Shown here: positions 1 through 7,999 of the stretch, in pieces
Position numbering within the stretch: the first letter of the stretch is position 1
Layout: each line of letters begins with the position of its first letter
Origin: Ancylobacter tetraedralis
GTDB taxonomy: Bacteria > Pseudomonadota > Alphaproteobacteria > Rhizobiales > Xanthobacteraceae
DNA length: 64,000 nucleotides
Assembly: GCF_014195655.1 (NCBI RefSeq)
Contig: NZ_JACICD010000006.1
Location: 186,001-250,000, forward strand
Direction of reading: 5' to 3'
Notes under the pieces: generated by a model
Told to the model about the DNA's origin: nothing
The model's database searches: none
Seen by the model: only the letters and a program-made list of their open reading frames with translations
Position numbers and translations under genes: made by a program

Positions 1-265
1 AGATGCGTAACGGGCCGTGACAGACCTACCGAGCCGGCGCGCGGAAGATAATCTTCCATTGGTATGTTCCGCCTCGGCGGACATTCCTTTTTGGAAAGGG
101 CCGTCCGGCGCGTGCGGATCCGGAACGGCGCCTCGGTGAGAGGCGTTTGGATACCGTTCCGAGGAAGATTCCCCCGAGAGGAATTGAACCGAATGATGAC
201 GAAGAGCCGAGAATAGTCGTCAGCCATATGCGAACTTGTCTGACGACACTGGGAGGACAGATGGC

Positions 266-1168
266 ATGCTGCGTGGTGATATTGGCAAGAACATTACCCG
301 ATACGTCGATCCGTTTCGCATCACCAAGGGCGCGGACTTTCGCCTCAAGGATCACGATCCCGGCGAAACCCTGGGCCTCAAGATGGACAAGTCGGAGGCC
401 GCCGAGTTGCTGGCGAGCGGCTCCGAGTGGCTCGCGAAGGAGCAGGAGATGCTCTACGCGCAGGGCAATCGCTCGGTGCTGATCCTGTTCCAGGCCATGG
501 ACGCGGCCGGCAAGGACAGCACGATCAAGCACGTCATGTCGCGGATCAATCCGCAGGGCTGCGACGTCGTCTCGTTCAAGCAGCCCTCGGACGAAGAACT
601 CTCGCATGATTTCATGTGGCGCTACGCGGCGCATGTCCCGGCGCGCGGGCGGATCGGCATCTTCAACCGCTCCTATTACGAGGAAACGCTCGTCGTGCGC
701 GTGCACGAGGCTCTGCTGGAAAAGCAGAAGCTGCCGCCCGAATTCGTCGGCAAGCGCCTCTGGGACGAGCGACTGGCCGATATTGCCCGTTTCGAGGATT
801 ACTGGACGCGGCAGGGCGTTCTCGTCCTCAAGTTCTTCCTCAACCTGTCGCCCACCGAGCAGAAGAAGCGCTTCCTGGAGCGGCTCGACAACCCGGAGAA
901 GAACTGGAAATTCTCTCCCTCCGACATTGCCGAACGCCGCTACTGGGACGATTACATGCACGCCTACGAGGAGGCCATCCGGGCCACGGCCTCCAAGGCG
1001 GCACCGTGGTATGTGGTGCCGGCGGACAATAAATGGTTCACCCGCCTCATCGTCGCCGCGGCCATCGTCGAGGCAATCGACAAGCTGGACCTTGCCTATC
1101 CCGTCGCCCCCGAGCTACTGCAGCAGCAACTCGCCGCGGCACGCGCGGAACTGGCGGCGGAAGACTGA
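266..1168 (+). CDS. ppk2: Polyphosphate kinase 2 (PPK2) family phosphotransferase
   Basis: PPK2 enzymes move phosphate between polyphosphate and nucleoside mono- or diphosphates in the cytoplasm. The 300-residue product is a single P-loop kinase domain of usual length. A Walker A stretch AMDAAGKDSTIK lies at about residues 77-88, the family motif FNRSYYEE follows, and the lid-like RRYWDDYMHAYEEA is near the C-terminus. The frame is open to a TTG at 236, but the ATG at 266 has GGGAGGA five bases upstream and was chosen. The gene stands alone, with no ppk1, ppx or phosphate-transport gene beside it. Whether it prefers AMP, ADP or GDP cannot be read from the sequence. Confidence 0.93.
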   Translation: MLRGDIGKNITRYVDPFRITKGADFRLKDHDPGETLGLKMDKSEAAELLASGSEWLAKEQEMLYAQGNRSVLILFQAMDAAGKDSTIKHVMSRINPQGCDVVSFKQPSDEELSHDFMWRYAAHVPARGRIGIFNRSYYEETLVVRVHEALLEKQKLPPEFVGKRLWDERLADIARFEDYWTRQGVLVLKFFLNLSPTEQKKRFLERLDNPEKNWKFSPSDIAERRYWDDYMHAYEEAIRATASKAAPWYVVPADNKWFTRLIVAAAIVEAIDKLDLAYPVAPELLQQQLAAARAELAAED

Positions 1169-1328
1169 CAGACGCGCGGCCGTGGCAGCAGCCCCATGCC
1201 GGCCGCGGTCGCGCCCGGTTCGGTGCCATGCGACGGCCCGCCCGGACGAAACGTCCCCATGGCGGGCGGTCGCCTGTCGTCTCCAGCGCGGCGGATAGCG
1301 GCGTGCCCCCCCCAGGGCCGACGCGCAA

Positions 1329-2096
1329 CTACCTGCCGACGCGGGCGGCGCTGATCGCCGTCCGGTCGTCGGCGATCAGCCGCAGCGAGCCGTCGGGGTC
1401 GATATCGAACCGCTGCACCTTTGCCAGCGTGGACAGAAATGTCCGCTCGATGGCAGTCTGGGCCTCCTCGCACGCCATCCTCGAGGCCGCCATTCCCGGC
1501 GTGAAGCGCACCCCCTCGCCGCTCAGGGTGAAGGCGCCGAAATAGCGGTTGCATCCCGAGGACCCGGAGACCTGACCCGCGACGGTGTCGAAATCCAGGC
1601 TCACCATCACATCGGGCGGCACCGGCGCATCGCCGATCGCCGTCACCCGCCATTCGCCGCCGGCGAGCAGTTCGGACGGGTTGCCCCCGCACCCGGTCAC
1701 GCGTGCGGCGGCGGTCTGGACCTGTACGCTCATCGGGCTGGGCATCCCCGTCATGGTGTCACGACAGATCTTTCGCGCGACGGTGAGGGTCAACGGCCCC
1801 TGCGGCGCGCGATAGACCCAGGCGCCGTCCTGCATTTCGGGCGCCGGCAGGGGAGCCTCGAGGGTCTCCTCCATCGTGCGGTAGATCATCCTGCCGGCCT
1901 CGAGGTTGAGCACCCAGCTCGGCTCGTTGCCCCGCGCGCTCCAAGGTTGCGGGATCGGCGGCGGGATCGGCGGCAGCGTGGCCGGCCCCGCAACGTCGCT
2001 GGCGGCCGCGGCAGCGGCGGCGGCATGGGCGGTCGTCAAGGCTCCCGGCGGCGACAGCGCGAGGCCAAGGGCCAGGGCGAGTGCGGGGGAACGCAT
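1329..2096 (-). CDS. Exported META-domain (HslJ-like) protein
   Basis: A 255-residue exported protein. The N-terminus (MRSPALALALGLALS, then a proline-rich linker) is a signal peptide. The first half holds GNEPSWVLNLEAG, typical of the small domain that precedes META domains in COG3650-like envelope proteins. The second half is a META/HslJ domain with the conserved SGSSGCNRYFG core and a later cysteine (MACEE). META-domain proteins are envelope-associated and linked to heat or antibiotic stress, but their biochemical role is unknown. The ATG at 2096 puts the signal peptide at the N-terminus; the upstream codon at 2135 would add a non-hydrophobic leader. It lies just downstream of the oxidase operon on the same strand. 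Confidence 0.8.
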   Translation of the reverse strand: MRSPALALALGLALSPPGALTTAHAAAAAAAASDVAGPATLPPIPPPIPQPWSARGNEPSWVLNLEAGRMIYRTMEETLEAPLPAPEMQDGAWVYRAPQGPLTLTVARKICRDTMTGMPSPMSVQVQTAAARVTGCGGNPSELLAGGEWRVTAIGDAPVPPDVMVSLDFDTVAGQVSGSSGCNRYFGAFTLSGEGVRFTPGMAASRMACEEAQTAIERTFLSTLAKVQRFDIDPDGSLRLIADDRTAISAARVGR

Positions 2097-2144
2097 GGTG
2101 CGGGCTCCGGAACAAGTGAACGAATAAACAGCCATCGCGCGCCT

Positions 2145-2543
2145 TCAGGTGCACGCGCTCAGGAACAGCGTCGGCCCGAGGGTAAGCACGATCTTCGCCA
2201 GCGCGGAGACCAGCGTGCCGATGATGACCCAGTGCAGGAAGACGCCGGTATGGCCGAAGGCCGGGTTCGGCCCGCGCAGGGCCTGCACGCGCCACAGAAC
2301 CGCGATCGCCGCGATATGGGCGACAAGCGCGGCGGCAAGGCTGAGGCGGATGGTACCGGCGCTCCAGCCGAAGGCGCACCCCATGGTATGGAGCACGTAG
2401 ACGACCACCAGAGCGCTGAACCAGAGGCAGAAGCCCGGCGCCAGCCACAGGATCTGGCGGGCCGGCGCGCGGCGGGTTCCCGTCTCGCCCCCCACAGGCG
2501 TTTTGCCCTCGGCATATGTCTCGCGCGAAGATCCTGTCGTCAC
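2145..2543 (-). CDS. Small membrane protein of the cytochrome oxidase operon
   Basis: A 132-residue protein with about three hydrophobic segments (residues 35-57, 63-83 and 105-128) and a cytosolic N-terminus. It starts with GTG inside the last codons of the fused oxidase gene (GTGA overlap), so translation is probably coupled. Position and size suggest a subunit IV-like or assembly component of the terminal oxidase, but no residues identify it. The hydrophobic core ALVVVYVLHTMGC resembles conserved hypothetical proteins found in rhizobial cox operons. The function assignment is inferred from context only. Confidence 0.7.
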   Translation of the reverse strand: MTTGSSRETYAEGKTPVGGETGTRRAPARQILWLAPGFCLWFSALVVVYVLHTMGCAFGWSAGTIRLSLAAALVAHIAAIAVLWRVQALRGPNPAFGHTGVFLHWVIIGTLVSALAKIVLTLGPTLFLSACT

Positions 2544-5104
2544 GGCCGCATCCCCAGCATCGTCACCAGCGCCGGCAGCGCCAGCACGAGGCCGATCGCC
2601 ACCGCGCCGGTGATCGCGGTGTAGTCGATCCACAGCCGGGCCAGGCGCAGGTCGATCGCGCGCCGGGGAGAGGCATGGCCGGAGGCCAGCCGCAGGGTGG
2701 CGGTGAGCAGGAAGAGCAGCCCGATTCCGGCGTGAACGACCACGAAGGTCAGCAAGGCCGCCGCCGTCGCGCCCAGCGCATGCGCGCTCGGGTGCGGAAC
2801 GATGCCGGCGATCAGCACCACCGCAAGGCCGATTGCCGCCAGCAGCGCGAGGGTCGCCAGCCCCATCCACAGACGCGGCGTGCGCCTGCCGACGAGCGCA
2901 CGCAGGGCGGCGCGGGCGAACAGCGCCGAGATGCCGAGCGCGGCCATGGCGGCCAGCGCCAGCGCGAGATCGGTATCGGGCACCCCATTGGGTGGCCAGT
3001 TGGGCGCGGAGATCCAGAGAAACAGCAGCCCGAACACCAGCGAGGTGAACAGCGTGGCATCGGCCACCAGCGTGAACACCAGCGCCCACCAGGCCGGCGG
3101 ATGGACGACTTCCGTGTGCACCGGCAGGCTCACGCCCCGGCCGACCGGCATCCGCCCGTAATCCCGATCGAACCCCGCCATGCGGGCGGCGAAGACGAAC
3201 AGGGCGATCGTCACCGCCGCCATGAGGGCGGTCAGCCAATAGAGCTTGGCCAGCATGGACAGCACGGCCGCCGCCGTGGCGAGCGCCGTCCACAGCGGGA
3301 GGTAGGTCGCGCGCGGCAGCACGATGAGCTGTTCCGGCGCACCGGTCGTCATGTGCACGCCCAGCGTCTCCTGCCAGCCATGGCGGGTGAAGCCGAGATA
3401 ACCCTCGCCGCGCGCCAGCGCCGGGGCGATCTCGCCCACCGCCAGGCGGTCGGCGCGGGTCTCGACATGCGGCAGCGAGGCAAAGCCATAGGGCGCGGGT
3501 GGAATCGGCATCGCCCATTCCAGCGTCGCCGCCTTCCAGGGATCGCGGCGCACCCGGCGGCCGAAGCGGATCTGCGCGAGGAGGTCGATCACCGCCAGCG
3601 CGAAGCCGATGGTCATGATGAAGCCGCCCACCGAGGAGAGGAGGTTGAGCCAGGTCCAGCTCTCGACGTCCGGGTAGGTGTAGATGCGCCGGGGCATGCC
3701 GAGCAGGCCGACCAGATGCATCAGGAAGAAGGTCATGTTGAAGCCGACGAAGATCAGCCAGAAGGCCGGCACCGACAGCCGGTAGACCGCCACCCGCCCG
3801 GTGAGCAGCGGCAGCCAGTAATACAGCGCTCCGAACAGCGGGAAGGCGACCGAGCCGGCGATCACGTAATGGAAATGCGCGACGACGAAATAGGTGTCGT
3901 GCGCCTGCCAGTCGAACGGCACGATGGCGAGCATCACCCCGGTGAGCCCGCCCATCACGAAGGTGGAGAAGAAGCCGAAGACATAGAGCATCGGCACGTT
4001 CCAGCGCGGCTTGCCCTGCGCCAGCGTGGCCAGCCAGGCGAAGATCTGCACTGCCGTCGGCACCGCGACAATCGCCGATCCGGTGGAGAAGAAGGCCAGC
4101 GCCAGATGGGGAATGCCCACCGTGAACATGTGGTGCACCCAGATGCCGAAGCTGGCGAAGGCGAGGCCGATGATCGCCACCACGATGGCGCGGTAGCCGA
4201 CCAGAACCGTGCCGGCGAGCACCGGGATCATGGTGGAGAGCAGCCCGGCCATCGGCAGGAAGATGATGTAGACGTCCGGGTGGCCGAACAGCCAGAACAG
4301 GTGCTGCCACAAGAGCGGGTCGCCTCCGCGCGTCGGATCGAAGAACGGAAGGCCGAAGGCCCGCTCGCTCTCCAGCAGGATCGAGCCGAGGATCAGCGGT
4401 GGGAAGGCGAGGATCATCATCAGCGCGGTGACGAGCATGTACCAGCCGAAGATCGGCATCCGGTCCAGCGACATGCCCGGCGCGCGCATGGTGAGGATGG
4501 AGACGACGATCTCCACCGCCAGCGTCAGCGCCGATATCTCGACGAAGGTGACCCCGAGCAGCCAGACATCGGCATTGATGCCGGGCGTGTACACGTTGGA
4601 CGAGAGCGGCGTGTACATGAACCAGCCGCTGTCGGGCGCCACGCCGGCCAGCAGCGAGACGGTGAGGATGGTGCCACCGAACAGGTAGCACCAGTAGCCA
4701 TAGGCCGTGAGGCGCGGAAAGGCGAAGTCGCGCGTGCCGAGGATTTTCGGCGTGAGATAGACCGCGATTCCCTCCAGCATCGGAATGGCGAACAGGAACA
4801 GCATGATCGAGCCATGCATGGTGAAGACCTGATTATAGGTCCCCGGCTCCATGAAGGTCGCCATCGGCGTCGCCAGTTGGACGCGCGTCAGCATGCCGAG
4901 CACGCCGCCAATGCCGAAGAAGACCAGCGCGGTCACCATGAAGCGGATGCCGAGCACCGAATGGTTCACCGCCGCCAGCCGCTGCCATCCGGGGCCGGTC
5001 TTCCAGATCTCGGTGAGCTGGCGGTGCAGGCTCAGCGCCGCGCCGGCCGAGGCGGCGGGCTGCGAGGCGCCGGACGTCGCGGTGTCATCCTGTGAGGAAC
5101 TCAT
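2540..5104 (-). CDS. ctaD: Cytochrome c oxidase subunit I fused to subunit III
   Basis: An 854-residue fusion. Residues 40-560 are the haem-copper subunit I core: H97 and H412 (in VVAHFHYVIAG) as low-spin haem ligands, H410 for the high-spin haem, and H275 plus H324/H325 (WVHHMF) for CuB with Y279. Residues from about 650 onward (HTEVVHPPAWWALVFT) form a shortened subunit III. It is the catalytic core of a proton-translocating oxygen reductase in the inner membrane. Two proton-channel positions differ from the classic A-family enzyme: the GHPEVY glutamate is Asp (GHPDVY, D277), and the K-channel lysine is Gln (VPTAVQIFAW). The start overlaps the ctaC stop (ATGA). Confidence 0.93.
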   Translation of the reverse strand: MSSSQDDTATSGASQPAASAGAALSLHRQLTEIWKTGPGWQRLAAVNHSVLGIRFMVTALVFFGIGGVLGMLTRVQLATPMATFMEPGTYNQVFTMHGSIMLFLFAIPMLEGIAVYLTPKILGTRDFAFPRLTAYGYWCYLFGGTILTVSLLAGVAPDSGWFMYTPLSSNVYTPGINADVWLLGVTFVEISALTLAVEIVVSILTMRAPGMSLDRMPIFGWYMLVTALMMILAFPPLILGSILLESERAFGLPFFDPTRGGDPLLWQHLFWLFGHPDVYIIFLPMAGLLSTMIPVLAGTVLVGYRAIVVAIIGLAFASFGIWVHHMFTVGIPHLALAFFSTGSAIVAVPTAVQIFAWLATLAQGKPRWNVPMLYVFGFFSTFVMGGLTGVMLAIVPFDWQAHDTYFVVAHFHYVIAGSVAFPLFGALYYWLPLLTGRVAVYRLSVPAFWLIFVGFNMTFFLMHLVGLLGMPRRIYTYPDVESWTWLNLLSSVGGFIMTIGFALAVIDLLAQIRFGRRVRRDPWKAATLEWAMPIPPAPYGFASLPHVETRADRLAVGEIAPALARGEGYLGFTRHGWQETLGVHMTTGAPEQLIVLPRATYLPLWTALATAAAVLSMLAKLYWLTALMAAVTIALFVFAARMAGFDRDYGRMPVGRGVSLPVHTEVVHPPAWWALVFTLVADATLFTSLVFGLLFLWISAPNWPPNGVPDTDLALALAAMAALGISALFARAALRALVGRRTPRLWMGLATLALLAAIGLAVVLIAGIVPHPSAHALGATAAALLTFVVVHAGIGLLFLLTATLRLASGHASPRRAIDLRLARLWIDYTAITGAVAIGLVLALPALVTMLGMRP

Positions 5105-5778
5105 GGCTGCACCTTCCCGGCGGCGGCCGCGGCGAGGGAGGCCGGGAACTCCACTGCCGGATGAACGATCACGTCGAAGCGCATGCCGGTATGGCCCACG
5201 CCGCAGAACTCGTTGCACAGGCCCTGATAGGTGCCGGGCCGGTCGGCCTCGATGCGCAGCACATTGGCATGGCCGGGCACGGCGTCGATCTTGCCGGCCA
5301 GCCGGGGTATCCAGAAGGCGTGGATGACATCCGTGCTGGTCACGACCACATCCACCGGCGTGCCGGCCGGCAAATGCAGCACGCCCCGGGTTTCGGCGCC
5401 GCCGGCGGCGGGATAGCGGAAGGTCCATTCCCACTGCCGCGCCTCCGCCTCGATCCGCATCGGGTCGGCCGCGAGGCGCGGGAGCAGCCGCTCGCCGGTC
5501 AGCAGCGCGAAGACGAGAAGCGGCGTCAGCACGATCGCCGGCAGGACCAGGCCGCCCAGCACGATCCAGCGCCCGGGCGATATCCGGCGCGCCCAGTCGG
5601 GGCGCAGCATCACCAGGGCGAACAGCCCCATGACCAGCGCGAACAGCGCGGTGGCACCGGCCAGCATGACCCACCACAGGCTGGCGATGGACCCGGCCGT
5701 CGGACCGGCGGGGGCGAGCGTGGACAGCGGGCCGGTGCAGCCGGCCAGCATTCCCCCCATCGCGAGGGGGATCAGCAT
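5101..5778 (-). CDS. ctaC: Cytochrome c oxidase subunit II, CuA-containing lipoprotein
   Basis: Subunit II takes electrons from cytochrome c through a binuclear CuA centre on the periplasmic face. The 225-residue protein has a lipobox (LAGC, Cys14), two membrane helices (33-57 and 71-93) and a C-terminal cupredoxin domain. All CuA ligands are present: H153 (VIHAFWIP) and CNEFCGVGHTGM, giving C188, E190, C192, H196 and M199. There is no fused cytochrome c domain. The intact CuA site argues for cytochrome c oxidase and against a quinol oxidase. The ATG at 5778 places the lipobox correctly; longer in-frame reading has no plausible start. It is first in a three-gene operon. Confidence 0.93.
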   Translation of the reverse strand: MLIPLAMGGMLAGCTGPLSTLAPAGPTAGSIASLWWVMLAGATALFALVMGLFALVMLRPDWARRISPGRWIVLGGLVLPAIVLTPLLVFALLTGERLLPRLAADPMRIEAEARQWEWTFRYPAAGGAETRGVLHLPAGTPVDVVVTSTDVIHAFWIPRLAGKIDAVPGHANVLRIEADRPGTYQGLCNEFCGVGHTGMRFDVIVHPAVEFPASLAAAAAGKVQP

Positions 5779-5859
5779 CCGGATCCGGACATGGACGGGC
5801 GGGCGCCGCGGGTTATGATCGCTCGGAATGATCGGCCTTGGGTCAGGGGAGCGGGCGGC

Positions 5860-6375
5860 ATGGCAAGGAACCGGAAAAAGCGCGCCGCGCCGCGCAAGAG
5901 CCCCGTCATGCTCGAACTGCTGGAACTCGACACCGGCTCGGCCGTCGCGCTGGTCGGCCACCCGATCCATGTGATGATGGTCCATTTTCCGGTGGCCTTC
6001 GTCATCGCGACCCTGGGCATCGATGTCGTCTACTGGTGGTCGGGGGATGATTTCTGGCTGCGGGCCGGCGTGTGGTCGGCCGGCGTCACCTTCTGGACCG
6101 GCATTGCGGCCAGCCTTGCCGGCACCGGCGAATTGCTGCTGGTGCGGGGCATCCGCGCGCGGGAGGCCAGCTGGTCGCATGCCATCGCGGCCATGACGCT
6201 GGTCGCCATGTCCGGGGCGAACTGGGGCCTGCGGCTGGACTATCCACAATCCGTCCTGCCGCACGGGCTCGCCCTCTCGGCGCTCGCCGCGGCGATGGCG
6301 GGCTTCGCGGGCTGGCATGGCGGCAAGCTGGTGTTCGATCATGGCATCGGAATTCTGGTGTCGGCGAAGAAGTGA
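5860..6375 (+). CDS. DUF2231 family membrane protein
   Basis: A 171-residue integral membrane protein with a basic N-terminus (MARNRKKRAAPRK) and about four hydrophobic helices. The segment VGHPIHVMMVHFPVAFV is characteristic of DUF2231, whose conserved His residues near the start of helix 1 suggest haem or metal binding. Its role is unknown; members often sit beside c-type cytochrome or oxidase genes, as here, and a redox or electron-transport role is an inference. The gene is divergent from ctaC across 81 bases, and its 3' end overlaps the converging CopD-like gene by 37 bases. The ATG follows a purine-rich GGGGAGCGGG at about 5845. Confidence 0.8.
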   Translation: MARNRKKRAAPRKSPVMLELLELDTGSAVALVGHPIHVMMVHFPVAFVIATLGIDVVYWWSGDDFWLRAGVWSAGVTFWTGIAASLAGTGELLLVRGIRAREASWSHAIAAMTLVAMSGANWGLRLDYPQSVLPHGLALSALAAAMAGFAGWHGGKLVFDHGIGILVSAKK

Positions 6376-6839
6376 CCGAGCCCGCCGGGCGTGAACAGTT
6401 CTGTCGCGAACTGGTTGGAATCGATCGGCGGCTTGGCGAGCACCACCCAGAGGATGGCCGTGATCAGCACGAGATAGGAGAGCGTGAGCGACACGAAGGC
6501 GGCGCGCCCGAAGCGCCGGCCCGGCTCGAACAGGTGCCCGAGCACCAGACCGGCGACGACATGCAGCATCGCCATGAGCCCGACCAGCACCATTTTCAGC
6601 GAGAACCACTCCAGGAAGGTGGTCTGCAGGAAGATGAGCGCGGTCCCGGTGCCGATGGCGATGAACGCCGCCGGCGAGGTGATTTCGACATAGATGAAGC
6701 GGGTGAAGCGGTGCAGCCGGTCCAGCTCCGGGCCGGGCTCAAGGCCGCGCCGCTGCCAGAACAGGAAAGGCAGCACGATCAACCCGGCCGACCAGATCGC
6801 GATCGTGGCGAGGTGGATGAACTTGAGCAGCGTGGTCAT
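6339..6839 (-). CDS. CopD-like integral membrane protein
   Basis: A 166-residue protein with four hydrophobic helices. It begins MTTLLKFIHLATIAIWSAG, the pattern of CopD/HemJ-like membrane proteins with a His in helix 1 followed by WSAG, and has another His in LHVVAGLVLGH. Related proteins are proposed to bind haem or copper in the membrane. Its ATG overlaps the stop of the CtaG-like gene (ATGA), so the two are co-translated, which fits copper delivery or assembly for the nearby oxidase. That role is inferred from context. Confidence 0.72.
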   Translation of the reverse strand: MTTLLKFIHLATIAIWSAGLIVLPFLFWQRRGLEPGPELDRLHRFTRFIYVEITSPAAFIAIGTGTALIFLQTTFLEWFSLKMVLVGLMAMLHVVAGLVLGHLFEPGRRFGRAAFVSLTLSYLVLITAILWVVLAKPPIDSNQFATELFTPGGLGHFFADTRIPMP

Positions 6840-7564
6840 GCCGCGGGCTCTGCCGGCCGCAGGCTCGACCATGCCAGCCACAGACCGACACCCAGATAGG
6901 GCAGCGAGGCCGGCACCCACATGAGCAGCCCGGCCAGTTGCTGGTCGGCGAGCGGGCTCATCCCCCAGGCCTGCGTGCTGGCGACATGGACCTCGTAGAG
7001 CGCGCGCGGCGCGAACACGATGAGCGCGGCCAGAAGGCCCATCTGCGCGACGGTCCCCACCAGTGCGACCAGCGCCGGACCCGCCGGTATCGCCGGCGCG
7101 AGAACCGCCCGCCACAGCAGGAAGGCGCTGCCCAGCAGCGAGATCTGCATCAGCCAATAGGTCGGCACGGTGGCGAGCCCCCATTCATAGGGAATCGGCA
7201 TATGCCAGACCCACAGCACCACGCCCTGCAGGCCGACGAGCAGTGAGAGCGGCGGCGACGGCAGGCGGCGCAGCGGGAACGCCAGCGCCAGCAGCGGTGC
7301 CACGGCGGCAATCAGCAGCACATGGTGCAGCACCCGCGCAGAGAACAGCGCCGAGGACAGCGCGCAGAGCGGGGATACGAAGATCACAACCATCAGCGCC
7401 AGCGCGCCCCAGCCGGCCCGCGCATGGGCGCTGCGCCCGCCGGCCAGCGCCACGGCCAGGGCGGCGAGCCCCGCCAGCAGAACGGGATCGAGATTCCACC
7501 GCGCCAGAAGGTCGTCCGGAACGGCGGCGGGCCCGCAATAGGCGATGGAGGTAATGTCTGGCAT
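6836..7564 (-). CDS. ctaG: CtaG-type cytochrome c oxidase assembly protein
   Basis: A 242-residue polytopic protein of the Caa3_CtaG family, needed for maturation of caa3/aa3 oxidases. About seven hydrophobic helices are visible. The conserved VLHHVLLIAAVAPLLAL segment and the later VVLWVWHMPIPYEW carry the paired His and Trp-His residues typical of the family and likely involved in copper handling. The ATG at 7564 gives a normal N-terminus, MPDITSIAYCG; a codon farther upstream adds 38 atypical residues. It is the first gene of a two-gene unit with the CopD-like gene. Confidence 0.82.
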   Translation of the reverse strand: MPDITSIAYCGPAAVPDDLLARWNLDPVLLAGLAALAVALAGGRSAHARAGWGALALMVVIFVSPLCALSSALFSARVLHHVLLIAAVAPLLALAFPLRRLPSPPLSLLVGLQGVVLWVWHMPIPYEWGLATVPTYWLMQISLLGSAFLLWRAVLAPAIPAGPALVALVGTVAQMGLLAALIVFAPRALYEVHVASTQAWGMSPLADQQLAGLLMWVPASLPYLGVGLWLAWSSLRPAEPAA

Positions 7565-7831
7565 GACCGTCCCGCTGCCGGCGTCTGGCTGGAATGTTTC
7601 AATTGAATTGATAGCGGCTTCATCCCCGCGGCGCCAGATGTCGAGCCGGCGTGGCACCGACGCCTTCCCCTCCGGCAATGGCCGTCACCGCGGCGCGCCG
7701 TCCGTCGCACGCGCCCGCACCAATCGGGAATCCGGGAAAAGTGGCTGCCGGGCAGGTATTGCGCGCCGTGCCGGGAACAGGCGCGGCAGGGCGCCATTGG
7801 CGACGAACGGCCAAGTCTTGTCGCAGGCCCA

Positions 7832-7867
7832 GGGCGATAAGGGCGACGGGGGCGACGGGGGCGACGT
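7832..7867. repeat. Four tandem copies of a 9-bp unit
   Basis: Four head-to-tail copies of GGGCGACGG, with slight change in the first (GGGCGATAA) and last (GGGCGACGT). It is too short and G-rich to be a gene and is probably a slippage microsatellite in the ctaG upstream region. Confidence 0.75.
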
Positions 7868-7913
7868 GCGGGTGCCATCTCCGTCGCCTCGGGAGCGGCC
7901 TGCCTCAGCCCCA

Positions 7914-7954
7914 CGCGGAGGGTGGAAAATGCCCCGCGCGGAGGGTGGAAAATG
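7914..7954. repeat. Direct repeat, 18 bp twice with 23-bp period
   Basis: CGCGGAGGGTGGAAAATG occurs at 7914-7931 and again at 7937-7954. It lies immediately beyond the aldehyde dehydrogenase terminator. It could be a small duplication or paired protein-binding sites upstream of ctaG; the sequence does not decide which. Confidence 0.7.
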
Positions 7955-7986
7955 TCAGCCGGCGGCAATCGCGGCCGCCGGCTGAC
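7954..7986 (-). terminator. Hairpin terminator of the aldehyde dehydrogenase gene
   Basis: A perfect 12-bp stem (7954-7965 with 7975-7986) and a 9-base loop lie 14 bases past the stop codon. On the minus strand the stem is followed by ATTTTCC, a short U tract. This fits an intrinsic terminator closing the polyamine locus. Confidence 0.75.
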
Positions 7987-7999
7987 GCAACGGTCTGGA

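Larger units (their letters stand above)
7565..7999. other. Intergenic region with short direct repeats
   Basis: No convincing gene. It lies between the aldehyde dehydrogenase terminator and the ctaG start, so the ctaG promoter should be here on the minus strand. It carries the two repeat arrays and the terminator listed separately. Confidence 0.6.

Noticed and set aside
2516-5095. An 859-codon plus-strand frame opposite the oxidase gene
   Set aside because: Its product is almost all His, Arg, Gln, Glu and Gly with no family match; it is the antisense shadow of a high-GC membrane-protein gene.
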